From an uncultured Chitinophagaceae bacterium (lineage in GTDB: Bacteria > Bacteroidota > Bacteroidia > Chitinophagales > Chitinophagaceae), in the NCBI GenBank assembly GCA_937981995.1, contig CALJNC010000017.1:1-48821 (forward strand): 48,821 bases of DNA, read 5' to 3'. The notes under the pieces were generated by a model that saw nothing but the letters and a program-made list of their open reading frames with translations, did no database searches and was not told the DNA's origin. A program made the position numbers and the translations under genes. Shown one piece after another: positions 35,032-43,872 of the stretch (position 1 is the stretch's first letter; each line of letters begins with the position of its first letter).

Positions 35032-35883
35032 ATGGATTTAGATTTCTCAAAAATTCCTGCAATTGATCAAGCTATTGTAGAAAAGCATGTAGCTCGTTTT
35101 AAAACAAACTCTATCAAAGAGGAAAATAAATTGCAAAATTTGAAGCTGGCCTTGAATATGATAGACCTTACAACGCTGCAAGGGACTGATACCGAGAGCA
35201 GAGTAATACAACTATGTCATAAAGCCGTACATGTTTCGGATAGTGTGCCGGAGCTGTCAACTGTAGCAGCAGTATGCGTGTATCCCAATTTTGTGCAATG
35301 CGCAGTAAAAGAATTAGAAAATAAGAATGTAAAAGTAGCTTCAGTTGCTGGCGGATTTCCTAGTGGGCAAACTAGCCTTGAAGTAAAAAAGGCTGAGACA
35401 AAATACGCAATAGACCAAGGTGCTGATGAAATAGATATCGTTATTAGCCGAGGAAAATTTTTAGATAAAGAATACAATTTTGTACATGATGAAATTGCAA
35501 GCCTAAAAGAAGTATGTGGCGATAGACATTTAAAGGTAATACTGGAAACGGGAGAATTGGAAACACTAAGCAATGTGCGCATTGCTAGTGAACTAGCAAT
35601 AGCTGCTGGTGCTGATTTTATAAAAACAAGCACAGGTAAAATTAATCCAGCGGCTACAATGGAGGCTAGCTATGTAATGCTACAAACAATTGCAAACTAT
35701 TATGAACGAACAGGAAAAATGATAGGAATGAAACCTGCTGGTGGTATTTCAACGGCTGAGGTTGCACTACAATATTTAGCTATGCTTGATGATACCTTAG
35801 GTAAAAAATGGATGAACAATGAGTATTTTAGATTTGGTGCGAGTAGGTTGGCTGACGATATAGTTGTTCAATTATCGAAATAA
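35032..35883 (+). CDS. deoC: Deoxyribose-phosphate aldolase
   Basis: DeoC cleaves 2-deoxyribose-5-phosphate to glyceraldehyde-3-phosphate and acetaldehyde in deoxynucleoside catabolism. The 283 residues form a TIM barrel with the Schiff-base lysine in DFIKTSTGK (Lys198), the helper lysine in GMKPAGGIS (Lys234), the acidic EIDIVI strand and VCVYP near 82-85. A ~35-residue N-terminal helical extension makes it longer than E. coli DeoC (259), as is usual in Bacteroidota and eukaryotes. It stands alone between a terminator and an unrelated secreted-protein gene; no deoA, deoD or nucleoside transporter is adjacent. Confidence 0.95.
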   Translation: MDLDFSKIPAIDQAIVEKHVARFKTNSIKEENKLQNLKLALNMIDLTTLQGTDTESRVIQLCHKAVHVSDSVPELSTVAAVCVYPNFVQCAVKELENKNVKVASVAGGFPSGQTSLEVKKAETKYAIDQGADEIDIVISRGKFLDKEYNFVHDEIASLKEVCGDRHLKVILETGELETLSNVRIASELAIAAGADFIKTSTGKINPAATMEASYVMLQTIANYYERTGKMIGMKPAGGISTAEVALQYLAMLDDTLGKKWMNNEYFRFGASRLADDIVVQLSK

Positions 35884-36000
35884 AATAAACGAGTTTTTGA
35901 TCCGATTTATGTTATGCGTGATATTAAATTTTACAATCTAATGAGAATTTTACTCCATTTTTATTGTGAGCACTAATTTTATTTTGTGTATTTTCAGAAT

Positions 36001-37779
36001 ATGAAAAAAGTATTCCTCCTTTTTGCAATATGTTTTACTCTGCAAATTAATGCTAATCCTACCTTAATTAAAGTCAATCAGGAATGGTTGAATCAACTTG
36101 ATATTAATCTTAGTTCTTACGCAAATATTCCTTCTTCTGAATTAGAAGCTATTCAAATGCATTTGAAACTAGTGGAAAAAACATTGCGATCTAGAGATGT
36201 TTCACATCTTTCAGCTTCTCAAAAGGTAAACCGAACGAAATGCTTAAATATTTTGAAAAAATATTGGATTAAGAAGGTCTTTCCTCAAAATGAAGAATTT
36301 AGTTATCGAACACCAATTTTTATTGACAAGTATAATACGTTTTGTGCGGTGGGTTATTTGATGAAGAAAAGTGGTTTTGAAGGTATAGCAAGAGAAATAA
36401 GTGAAGAAAATAATTTGGTGTATGTAAGAGATATTTCTAATCCTAATGCAAGAGCGTGGATGGATTGGGCTGGGTTGACCATGGAAGAATGTGCTTGGAT
36501 ACAGCCTAGTTATGGTAATCCTACTGATTTTAAGCGCTGTGGTAAAGGGACTATCGGTAATGTATGTGCCATGCAAGCAATTAATAATGAACTTGTTGTC
36601 GGTGGAGATTTTACAAAAGTAGATAGTACAATTAATAGTAGTGGGTTGGCTAAATGGAAAAAACAAGGCTCGAGTTATATATGGGAGGATTTTTCTGCAG
36701 GTATTCCACCTAATACGACTCGCTTTAAAGCGGTAGCTTTTTATAAAGGAAAATATTGGGCTGGCGGAGAAAATTTGACAGCCCCGAATGATTATACTAA
36801 GAATAATTTATATTGCTTTGACGGCATGCAGTGGCAGGTAGTTACTCAAATTAAAGGGGATATACGCGATATAACAGTTTATAAAAATGAATTATACATA
36901 TGTGGTATTTTAAGGCGAAGTCAGTTTGATTGGTACAAAATGGCAAAATTAGATACAAGTCAGAACCAATGGGTTGATGTCTACAACGCTGGTTCAGAAC
37001 ATACTTGGATTAATAAAATGAAGGTTTTGAATGATAAACTAATTGTTGCTGGTAATATTTGGATAAATGGGTCTCAAAATATTGCCACTTTTGATGGTCA
37101 AAATTTTGATTATCAATCATTTTATTTAGGGGTGCCTAATGAAGTTATGGACTTCGACGAGTATCAAGGGAAGCTTTACATAGGCGGTTTAGTTAATGGC
37201 TCAGTATCTTCCTATACAATGCGATACTATACTGGTAATTATTGGTTGGATACTAATAGTCTATCATTAAATAGGGCGAAAACAATTAATGTTGTTAAAA
37301 GCCTGAAAGGGAGCTTATTTTGGGCCGGAAATTTTCATAGACCGGGAATGATGTATTCCGCTAAAAATCTATGTAATAACAACAACGCAAATGGTTGGGG
37401 TTTTTTAGATTCAACTGTGACCTGTATGGAAGAGTTCGATGGTAATATCTATATCGCTGGTTTGTTTAAAAATGACATAACTAAGAACAGCCTTAATCAT
37501 ATTTCTTATTTTTCACGAGAAGCTGTAGGGGTTGATGATTTATCCTTAAAAAAAGAACAAATAGTAATTTATCCGAACCCTGTCATACATGCAATTAATA
37601 TTGAATCCAATGTAAAGATTGCCTCATATGAAATATTGAATATTGCAGGAAAGCGAATCAGGGCAGAACAATTAAAAAGAAATGAAATTGATGTTTCAAT
37701 TCTTTCTGATGGTTTGTATTTAATTGGATTAACGGATAAGGATGGACAGAAGGTTTACAAAAAGTTTATCAAGGATTAA
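36001..37779 (+). CDS. T9SS-secreted seven-bladed propeller protein with an N-terminal FIDK...CAVGYL domain
   Basis: 592 residues from ATG 36001 (a GTG at 35986 would extend past the signal MKKVFLLFAICFTLQINA). Residues ~45-175 carry the domain also found in the lipoprotein at 24467: HLKLVEKTLRSRDVSHLS, FPQN, FIDKYNTFCAVGYL, W.DWAGLT and ECAWIQPSYGNP. Seven similar blades follow, each with a G.(L/I)(Y/V)(I/V)(A/G)G core: NNELVVGGDF, YKGKYWAGGEN, YKNELYICGIL, LNDKLIVAGNI, YQGKLYIGGLV, LKGSLFWAGNF and FDGNIYIAGLF. This suggests a Kelch-like seven-bladed beta-propeller. A sorting domain ends the protein (IVIYPNPVIHAINIES ... GLYLIGL ... VYKKFIKD). Function unknown; a surface-displayed binding protein is inferred. 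A terminator lies at 37908. Confidence 0.85.
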   Translation: MKKVFLLFAICFTLQINANPTLIKVNQEWLNQLDINLSSYANIPSSELEAIQMHLKLVEKTLRSRDVSHLSASQKVNRTKCLNILKKYWIKKVFPQNEEFSYRTPIFIDKYNTFCAVGYLMKKSGFEGIAREISEENNLVYVRDISNPNARAWMDWAGLTMEECAWIQPSYGNPTDFKRCGKGTIGNVCAMQAINNELVVGGDFTKVDSTINSSGLAKWKKQGSSYIWEDFSAGIPPNTTRFKAVAFYKGKYWAGGENLTAPNDYTKNNLYCFDGMQWQVVTQIKGDIRDITVYKNELYICGILRRSQFDWYKMAKLDTSQNQWVDVYNAGSEHTWINKMKVLNDKLIVAGNIWINGSQNIATFDGQNFDYQSFYLGVPNEVMDFDEYQGKLYIGGLVNGSVSSYTMRYYTGNYWLDTNSLSLNRAKTINVVKSLKGSLFWAGNFHRPGMMYSAKNLCNNNNANGWGFLDSTVTCMEEFDGNIYIAGLFKNDITKNSLNHISYFSREAVGVDDLSLKKEQIVIYPNPVIHAINIESNVKIASYEILNIAGKRIRAEQLKRNEIDVSILSDGLYLIGLTDKDGQKVYKKFIKD

Positions 37780-37907
37780 ATTATTTTATACAATACTGCC
37801 ATTAAATAAAATTCCTTTTTTTATACATAAATGTAAAGTAGCGTTTTGTTCAAATATCAAAGCTGCTTATTAATAAGTGAAAATAGCGGCAGAATAAAAT
37901 TAGATCG

Positions 37908-37933
37908 AGTCCCAACATGCTTGGGACTTTTTT
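37908..37933 (+). terminator. Intrinsic terminator between the propeller gene and fdhD
   Basis: AGTCCCAA (37908-37915) and TTGGGACT (37921-37928) pair perfectly around CATGC, followed by a run of T to 37933. Its position shows that fdhD must start to the right of it. Confidence 0.83.
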
Positions 37934-37986
37934 ATGACTATGAGTATTGCCCTAGCTGTGCTAACTTAGCAATAATAAATTGTACT

Positions 37987-38775
37987 GTGATAGAGAAGGC
38001 AAAAGGTAAAAAGGTAAAAGGTGACGCATTTGAGGCTGTTGAGGACCTATTGGCCGTAGAAGAAATGCTAAGCATATCCATTAATGGAGAACCATATACA
38101 ATAACCATGCGCACACCAGGAAGTGAAAAGGCGTTGGTGCGAGGAATTTTACTAACTGAGGATATATATACGCGACGAGATGCTCATCCTAACTTTATTA
38201 TTCAGAATAAAAATAACCTAGGTTATGTTACTGAGGTAAATATTGAAATTGAAAAACAGGATGTTGAGAAAGGTATAGAGACTAAAAGAAACTTAATGTC
38301 GGTAACCAGTTGTGGAATGTGTGGTTTACAAGAGACTGATTTGTATTTAGGTGAGCAACTTGAAAATGAAGAGACCTTAGGATCTAGTAAAGTGCAAGAG
38401 ATGTTTGAAACCATGAGGTTGGCTCAAAAAACATTTAAAAAATCGGGAGGCTCTCATGCATCAGCAGCTTTTGATTTAAAAGGTAAATTATTATCAATAC
38501 AAGAAGATATAGGACGCCATAATGCCGTGGATAAAGTAATTGGTGATTTGTTACTACAAGGTATATTAGATCAAGCCAAGGTAATTGTTGTAAGTGGCAG
38601 GCTATCTTACGAGATTGTAAGTAAGACCTATAAAGCTCAAATTCCTTTCTTGGCTGCAGTTTCTGCTCCAAGTTCTATGGCGGTAAAAGTTGCTGAGGAA
38701 GCAGGCATTTGTCTTATGGCTTTTTGCCGTGGCGATCAATTTACTGTTTATAGTCAGGAGGATAAAGTGATTTAG
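37987..38775 (+). CDS. fdhD: Formate dehydrogenase accessory sulfurtransferase FdhD
   Basis: FdhD passes sulfur from the IscS cysteine desulfurase to the molybdenum cofactor of formate dehydrogenases. The frame is open from 37846, but a terminator lies inside that part, so I choose GTG 37987, giving 262 residues (usual length ~260-280). Landmarks are LLAVEEMLSISINGEPY, the cysteine pair in TSCGMCG used for sulfur transfer, GGSHASAAFD, QEDIGRHNAVDKVIGD, VVSGRLSYEIVSK and APSSMAVKVAEEAGI. No formate dehydrogenase or Moco gene is in the window, so its client lies elsewhere. The stop overlaps the stop of the convergent decarboxylase gene by four bases. Confidence 0.92.
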   Translation: MIEKAKGKKVKGDAFEAVEDLLAVEEMLSISINGEPYTITMRTPGSEKALVRGILLTEDIYTRRDAHPNFIIQNKNNLGYVTEVNIEIEKQDVEKGIETKRNLMSVTSCGMCGLQETDLYLGEQLENEETLGSSKVQEMFETMRLAQKTFKKSGGSHASAAFDLKGKLLSIQEDIGRHNAVDKVIGDLLLQGILDQAKVIVVSGRLSYEIVSKTYKAQIPFLAAVSAPSSMAVKVAEEAGICLMAFCRGDQFTVYSQEDKVI

Positions 38776-40196
38776 TAACCCAAAATTTTAAGCATACTTT
38801 GTGCAGTTTGCTCTTTTGCGTAAAGCTTATCAACTAGTTTACCATTTTTATCTACATCAATTATAATATGTTTTGGTGATGGTACTAAGCAATGTTTTAT
38901 ACCTCCATAACCGCTTATTTGATCTTGGTATGCCCCGGTATGAAAAAATCCTACGTAAAGTGGTTCGTATTCTTTTTTAAGAGAAGCCTTGTTTTCTAAT
39001 CCTGATTTTGGAAGATATACGGCATTAATGTATTCTTCTTTGGTATAAAAATCATGACTATCACAGGTCAATCCACCAAGGTGCACTTCGTGCGTTTCTT
39101 CCTTCCATTTATTAATGGGTAGCATTAAAAATTTTTCGCTAATACCCCAAATGTCTGGCAGTGTGGTAATGAAAGAGTTGTCAATCATATACCATGTTTC
39201 TTTATCGTTTTGTTTTTTTTCACCTATTACAGAGTATATAGTAGCACCGCTTTCACCCACTGTAAAGCTTCCAAATTCAGTATAAATATTGGGAGCTTTT
39301 ACATGGTGTCGTTTGCATATTTTTTTTATAGTGGCAACTATCTGATTCACCATGCCTTTGTAGTTGTACTTAAAAGCCAATGAATCCTTGATAGGGAATC
39401 CACCACCAATATTCAGAGAGTCAAGCGTTGGGCATTCCTTTTTAAGGTTGCAATAAAGCGTAACGATAGACTGCAATTCTTTCCAATAATAAAAGTCGTC
39501 CTTAATGCCTTTATTCATGAAAAAGTGCAACATTTTCAAATTGAACTTTTTATGATTCTTTAATTTTTCATTATAAAAATCCAAAATATCTCCTTTGCGT
39601 ATTCCTAAACGAGAAGTAAAAAATTCAAAAGTGGGTTCTTCATCTGCAGCAATACGCAATCCAATATTTACAGGCTCCGTAGATCGTATTCTTTTATTAT
39701 ACTCTGCTAATTCATCCTTGCTATCCAGTACAGGAAGTACATTTTTAAATCCTTTATTAATTAAGTAGGAAATATTCTTAGTATAAGCCGGAGTTTTAAA
39801 CCCATTGCATACGATATGAATGTCCTTAGTAATTTTCTTTTTTGCGTATAGCTTTTTAATAATCTCTAAGTCATAGGCATGCGATGTTTCTATATGAACA
39901 TCATGCTTTAAAACTTCATCAATGATGTAAGAAAAGTGCGAGCTCTTGGTACAATAACAATAGAAGTAATGGCTTTCGTATTTATTTTTTTTAATGGCCT
40001 TTTCAAATAGATTTTTAGCTTTCTCAATCTGACTTCCAATTTTAGGTAAATAAGTAAGCTTAAGTGGCGTACCATATTTATCTATGATTGACTTTAAATC
40101 AATACCATTAAACTGCAGGTAACCATTGGTAAGTTTAAATCCCTCTTGTGGGAAATGAAATGTTTGGTCAATTAAATCGAGATAGGTGTTTTTCAT
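38772..40196 (-). CDS. speA: Fold type III PLP-dependent decarboxylase, probable arginine decarboxylase
   Basis: 474 residues of the alanine-racemase-like plus beta-barrel architecture of basic amino-acid decarboxylases. The PLP lysine is Lys84 in YFYCYCTKSSHF, the phosphate loop is GGGFP (264-268), EFGSF is at 307-311, and the barrel-domain TCDSHD at 377-382 contains the catalytic Cys378. Bacteroidota enzymes of this length are annotated as biosynthetic arginine decarboxylase (agmatine and polyamine synthesis); ornithine, lysine or carboxynorspermidine decarboxylase remain possible because the specificity helix cannot be read by eye. It starts at ATG 40196 with a TAAATTTG box upstream and is not linked to other polyamine genes here. 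Confidence 0.82.
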   Translation of the reverse strand: MKNTYLDLIDQTFHFPQEGFKLTNGYLQFNGIDLKSIIDKYGTPLKLTYLPKIGSQIEKAKNLFEKAIKKNKYESHYFYCYCTKSSHFSYIIDEVLKHDVHIETSHAYDLEIIKKLYAKKKITKDIHIVCNGFKTPAYTKNISYLINKGFKNVLPVLDSKDELAEYNKRIRSTEPVNIGLRIAADEEPTFEFFTSRLGIRKGDILDFYNEKLKNHKKFNLKMLHFFMNKGIKDDFYYWKELQSIVTLYCNLKKECPTLDSLNIGGGFPIKDSLAFKYNYKGMVNQIVATIKKICKRHHVKAPNIYTEFGSFTVGESGATIYSVIGEKKQNDKETWYMIDNSFITTLPDIWGISEKFLMLPINKWKEETHEVHLGGLTCDSHDFYTKEEYINAVYLPKSGLENKASLKKEYEPLYVGFFHTGAYQDQISGYGGIKHCLVPSPKHIIIDVDKNGKLVDKLYAKEQTAQSMLKILGY

Positions 40197-40212
40197 TGTT
40201 TTGTACGAAAAA

Positions 40213-40220
40213 CAAATTTA
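40213..40220 (-). promoter_or_regulatory. -7 box of the decarboxylase gene (TAAATTTG)
   Basis: An exact TAnnTTTG match on the minus strand, 16 bases before the ATG. Confidence 0.55.
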
Positions 40221-40250
40221 GCGCTTTAGCTTATAATAACAGACCGGTTT

Positions 40251-40676
40251 TTAGCAGGATATTTTATCTACACGACGTTCATGTCTACCGCCTTCAAATT
40301 CAGTGTTAGCAAACGCTTCAATGCATTTAATTGCAAGGTCTTCTTCTAAAAAACGAGCTGGTAAACAAATTACATTCGCGTTATTATGCTGACGAGAAAG
40401 TGCTGCAATTTCATCATTCCAAGCTACAGCGGCACGTACTTTTTGGTGTTTATTGGCCGTCATGGCTACACCTTGCGCACTACCACAAATAAGGATTCCC
40501 CAGTCTGCGCCTTCTTCTACGGCGCTTGCTACTGCATGTGCAAAATCGGGATAATCTACACTATCTGGTCCATTAGTTCCTTTATCATCAAAGGTCCAGT
40601 TCTTATCAGCAAAGTGTGCTTTTATTTTTTCTTTTAATTCAGGACCTGCATGGTCACAACCGATAGCAATTTTCAT
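40251..40676 (-). CDS. rpiB: Ribose-5-phosphate isomerase B
   Basis: RpiB interconverts ribose-5-phosphate and ribulose-5-phosphate. The 141-residue protein has MKIAIGCDHAG with the substrate-binding Asp, VDYPDFA, the catalytic-cysteine loop ICGSAQGVAMTANK, and the C-terminal NVICLPAR and EFEGGRHERRV with the phosphate-binding Arg/His. The size is typical. It lies 11 bases downstream of the coiled-coil membrane protein gene on the same strand, and a TAACTTTG box sits within the end of that gene, so it may be both read through and separately started. Confidence 0.95.
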   Translation of the reverse strand: MKIAIGCDHAGPELKEKIKAHFADKNWTFDDKGTNGPDSVDYPDFAHAVASAVEEGADWGILICGSAQGVAMTANKHQKVRAAVAWNDEIAALSRQHNNANVICLPARFLEEDLAIKCIEAFANTEFEGGRHERRVDKISC

Positions 40677-40687
40677 AAGAAATGTAT

Positions 40688-41662
40688 TTACTTCAAAGTT
40701 ATATTGTCCTGTCCAATTAAATAGCCTTTGTGAAAAAGTTCTACAGAATATGTTCCAGGTTCAAACTTATCAGTAGGGACACAATTTGTTTTGATATTGT
40801 AAGAGTTTTTACCTTTTGTATACGATACATTTTTCTTTGTAGTGTATTGCTGCGTGCCGCCTTTATCTAATTGTATTGTACCAGTAGCGTTTCCTTTGGA
40901 GTGTATAATGTTTCCGTTAGGCCCTTTTACTGCTATGTAAATAGTTTGATCTCCAGATTCTATTATACGGTTTACACCTAATGCAAAGTTTACCTCTAGT
41001 AAATCAGCTTTTTTAGCTTTTGTAGTACTTTTCTCTTTTTCTTTACCTAATAGATTTCTTTTCTTATTAATTACATTCATAGAAATACTATTGGCGCTTA
41101 GCACTGATCCCACCTCAACAGTAGTTTGAAGTTCTTTTTTCTCTTCGGTTAATACAACTTCTTTTTGTTTAAGGTCTTCGTTTTCTATTTCAGTAATTTT
41201 CTTTTCCTGAGCTAGGCTTCTATTGTTTTCAGTTAGTTCAATGTTTTCTCGCTTAAGTGAAATAATTTGCTTTTTAAATGTAACAGATAAGTCTTCCAAC
41301 TGTGCAATTAAGTTTTTAGCTTTTTTTAATTCACCTTGCGATGCATTTTGGTCGGATAGGATACGTTGGATCTCTTCCTGTAGTCCACCTATTACGCCAT
41401 TTTTACTTTGAATCAGACTATCCATTATTGCATTTTCAGTTTTCATATTATCCAATCGTGCAATGGCAGCATTGTATTCTTTATTTAAAGATTGTTGCTC
41501 CAAATTTACCTCCTCCAAGCGTAGTTCATTATCATCTACCTCTTTGGATAATTTGTTCTTTTGTATGAAAAAGTAAGCACCTGCAGCTACTAATAGCGCT
41601 ATAATACTCCAAAGTAATAGGTTGGAGTTTTTGGGTTTGTTGCTTTGAAATTCTTCTGTCAT
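40688..41662 (-). CDS. Single-pass membrane protein with long coiled coil, function unknown
   Basis: 324 residues from ATG 41662. A short cytosolic N-terminus (MTEEFQSNKPKNS) is followed by one transmembrane helix (NLLLWSIIALLVAAGAYFFI, about 14-33). An extended coiled coil comes next (about 35-185, Leu/Glu/Lys heptads such as ELRLEEVNLEQQSLNKEY and LKRENIELTENNRSLAQEKK). A C-terminal ~130-residue beta domain ends it (VNFALGVNRIIESGDQTIYIAVKGPNG ... YNIKTNCVP ... FEPGTYSVELFHKGYLIG), which would be periplasmic. I know no named family; similar TM plus coil proteins occur widely in Bacteroidota. Possibly an envelope spacer or scaffold (inference). rpiB follows after 11 bases. Confidence 0.78.
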   Translation of the reverse strand: MTEEFQSNKPKNSNLLLWSIIALLVAAGAYFFIQKNKLSKEVDDNELRLEEVNLEQQSLNKEYNAAIARLDNMKTENAIMDSLIQSKNGVIGGLQEEIQRILSDQNASQGELKKAKNLIAQLEDLSVTFKKQIISLKRENIELTENNRSLAQEKKITEIENEDLKQKEVVLTEEKKELQTTVEVGSVLSANSISMNVINKKRNLLGKEKEKSTTKAKKADLLEVNFALGVNRIIESGDQTIYIAVKGPNGNIIHSKGNATGTIQLDKGGTQQYTTKKNVSYTKGKNSYNIKTNCVPTDKFEPGTYSVELFHKGYLIGQDNITLK

Positions 41663-41667
41663 AGTAT

Positions 41668-41683
41668 TCGCAATTTTATTATA
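41668..41683 (+). repeat. 16-base element shared with the acs start region
   Basis: TTCGCAATTTTATTAT, identical to 11180-11195, with similar flanks. It lies in the divergent gap between the coiled-coil protein and the exonuclease gene, orientated towards the latter, and may be a promoter-like sequence. Confidence 0.4.
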
Positions 41684-41758
41684 AATCAAAATTATAAAAA
41701 GTCAATTAGGATAATAATTTCATTGAATAAAGTTTTGTTATATTTTAGCTTTCCATTC

Positions 41759-42454
41759 ATGCAAAATATTCTCTTTCTTGATATTGAAACGGTACCGGTG
41801 CTTCCATCATATAATGATTTGAGTGAGCGTATGCAGGCTTTGTGGGATAAAAAGTCAAGTAGAATAGCTAAGGATGAAGAGCCCGAAGCTGCTTATAGCC
41901 GTGCCGGGATTTATGCTGAGTTTGGCAAGGTTGTATGTATAAGTGCGGGTTTTATTTATGAGGAAGCCAGCGAGGAACGTTTAAGAATTACCTCTTTTAT
42001 AGGTGAAGAAGTAGAATTGTTTGAACGATTTTTTGAAAAAGTGCGTGCTTTTTTTAAGGGCAGGCCCAAGCAATTTTGTGGCCATAATATCAAAGAGTTT
42101 GATATCCCCTATATGTGCAGGCGCGCCCTTATATGTGGTGTAAAGTTGCCACAAGTTTTGGCGGATATGCAAACTAAAAAACCTTGGGAGATACCCTTAT
42201 TGGATACATTGCAATTATGGAAGTTTGGTGATTATAAACATTATACTTCTTTAGACTTAATGGCAGCTGTATTAGATATTGAAACACCCAAAAGTGATAT
42301 AAGTGGTGCCGATGTAGCCAGGGTTTTTTATGAAGAAAAAAATATTGATCGAATAAAAACCTATTGTGAAAAAGATGTGCTTACTACAGTACAAGTTTAT
42401 AGAAGATTAAATCAAAAAGAAATTTTGCCTTCAACGGCAGTTGAGTTTATATAA
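41759..42454 (+). CDS. Predicted 3'-5' exonuclease (DnaQ-like, PolB-exo2 type)
   Basis: The 231 residues from ATG 41759 begin MQNILFLDIETVPVLP with Exo I Asp/Glu. Exo II is in FCGHNIKEFDIPYMCRRAL and Exo III in YCEKDVLTTVQVYRRL, so all acidic DEDD-type residues are in place. The whole is the stand-alone exonuclease domain related to family B polymerase proofreading domains. It likely trims DNA 3' ends in repair. A longer reading from 41645 adds unconserved hydrophobic sequence. holA starts two bases after its stop, linking it to replication. Confidence 0.9.
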   Translation: MQNILFLDIETVPVLPSYNDLSERMQALWDKKSSRIAKDEEPEAAYSRAGIYAEFGKVVCISAGFIYEEASEERLRITSFIGEEVELFERFFEKVRAFFKGRPKQFCGHNIKEFDIPYMCRRALICGVKLPQVLADMQTKKPWEIPLLDTLQLWKFGDYKHYTSLDLMAAVLDIETPKSDISGADVARVFYEEKNIDRIKTYCEKDVLTTVQVYRRLNQKEILPSTAVEFI

Positions 42455-42456
42455 GG

Positions 42457-43470
42457 ATGAGTGATATAGCGTTTACTAAAAGTACCATAACGTCTTTCAG
42501 GAAAAAGACGCTGCAAAACGTAAATTGTTTTGATGGCGAGGAAACGTATTACATTACCGAATTAGAAAAAGCATTTGAAGAGCATTTGCTCACAGATGCC
42601 GAGCGCGATTTTAATTTACATATTTATTATGGCTTAGATTCCGATTGGAAACAGATTCTAAATACTTGCCAGCAAGCACCTATGTTTGGCGATCGGATGG
42701 TGGTGATTATTAAAGAAGCTTCCAAGCTAAAGGATATAAATAATCTAGCGCCTTATTTAGATAAACTACCTGAAACTACTTTTTTGTGTATTGCGCATAA
42801 GTATAAAAAACTAGATGGGCGTGGCGCTTTAGCTAAGACCCTGAAGAAAGTAGGTACCTATCATACCTTTAAATCATTATATGATAATCAAGTACCGGCT
42901 TGGATTATGCAATACGCCAAAGCGCATAGCTTAGAAATTAGTGAAACCAATGCTCACTTGCTAAGTACCAATATGGGTACGCACCTAGAAAAAATAGCCA
43001 ACGAGCTAGAAAAAGTGCGTATTAATTTAGCGGAAGGAGAAAAAGAAATTACGGGTGATCATATTGAAAAATATATAGGCATAAGCAAAGACTATAACTT
43101 TTTTGAATTTAGCGATGCGCTCTTAGGGCAAGACCGAGCTAAAGTTTTTAAAATTTTAAAGTATATAGAAGCCAATGCTAAATCAATGCCAATGACGGTT
43201 ACTACAGCCACTTTATACGGTACCTTAAATATTATGCATACCTATCATTTAATGGCTAAGCCTGACGTGGGCGTAGTACTAAAGGAGCTAAAACTATCGC
43301 CATTTCAGGCAAAAAAAGCCATACGGTATGCGCATGCTTATACGGAGCTACAAGTGCGTAATGCGCTAAAGTTGCTTTATGATATAGCTCAAAAAGATAG
43401 GGGAGTAGGCGGCACCGTACCACCAGCAGATTTATATAAGGAGTTGGTTGGAAAGTTTTTTGCTTTGTAA
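42457..43470 (+). CDS. holA: DNA polymerase III subunit delta
   Basis: HolA is the clamp-loader subunit that opens the beta clamp. The 337 residues show the family outline: YFITELEKAFEEHLL-like N-terminus (here TYYITELEKAFEEHLL), APMFGDRMVVIIKEASKLK, the AAA+-like fold without a working P-loop, KYIGISKDYNFFEFSDALLGQDRAKVFKILKY, and a C-terminal helical collar (LSPFQAKKAIRYAHAYTELQVRNALKLLYDIAQKDRGVG). Two bases separate it from the exonuclease gene, so the pair forms an operon. It ends close to the convergent 43480 gene, with nine bases between. Confidence 0.93.
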   Translation: MSDIAFTKSTITSFRKKTLQNVNCFDGEETYYITELEKAFEEHLLTDAERDFNLHIYYGLDSDWKQILNTCQQAPMFGDRMVVIIKEASKLKDINNLAPYLDKLPETTFLCIAHKYKKLDGRGALAKTLKKVGTYHTFKSLYDNQVPAWIMQYAKAHSLEISETNAHLLSTNMGTHLEKIANELEKVRINLAEGEKEITGDHIEKYIGISKDYNFFEFSDALLGQDRAKVFKILKYIEANAKSMPMTVTTATLYGTLNIMHTYHLMAKPDVGVVLKELKLSPFQAKKAIRYAHAYTELQVRNALKLLYDIAQKDRGVGGTVPPADLYKELVGKFFAL

Positions 43471-43479
43471 ACAGTAAGC

Positions 43480-43872
43480 TTATGCCTTGCTTTTTCTCGG
43501 TTTCAAAATAAACCAAAGCAACACACAAATAAATAAAGTAAGGATAGCAAAGAATTTTTCGAATAAGGTTATTGCAAAAATATTGCCAACGGTATTTAAG
43601 GCAAATAGAACCATGAAAATCCAAAGTACTATGCTTGTAGTTTTATCTGAAACAAACTGTTTGATATACTTGCCGCGTATTAGCAAGGTAAGGCATAACA
43701 ATAATATTATTCCTATGGATATGAATTCAAATACATACATTTCCGTATCATTTTTTAAGCGGCCACCCCAGGCAATGTCATAAGGTACTATTTTAAGCAG
43801 GATACAAATATGAAAACCTACAACGCTAGCTAGCATACCAAGAAGAATTTTTATAGATAATTTGGAGCTCAT
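43480..43872 (-). CDS. Small four-helix membrane protein, function unknown
   Basis: 130 residues with four hydrophobic helices: KILLGMLASVVGFHICILL, FEFISIGIILLLCLTLLI, SIVLWIFMVLFALNTVGNIF and FFAILTLFICVLLWFIL. The loop after helix 1 holds VPYDIAWGGRLKND.EMYVFE, a motif I associate with conserved hypothetical membrane proteins of Bacteroidota. The C-terminus is basic (KPRKSKA), suggesting it is cytosolic. The start overlaps the ribF stop by four bases, so it is translationally coupled to ribF; no functional link is evident. Confidence 0.8.
   Translation of the reverse strand: MSSKLSIKILLGMLASVVGFHICILLKIVPYDIAWGGRLKNDTEMYVFEFISIGIILLLCLTLLIRGKYIKQFVSDKTTSIVLWIFMVLFALNTVGNIFAITLFEKFFAILTLFICVLLWFILKPRKSKA

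Noticed and set aside
37846-37986. N-terminal extension of FdhD in the open frame (with YCPSCANL)
   Set aside because: It contains an intrinsic terminator hairpin with a T-run at 37908-37933 and is not part of the FdhD family; the GTG at 37987 gives the normal length.
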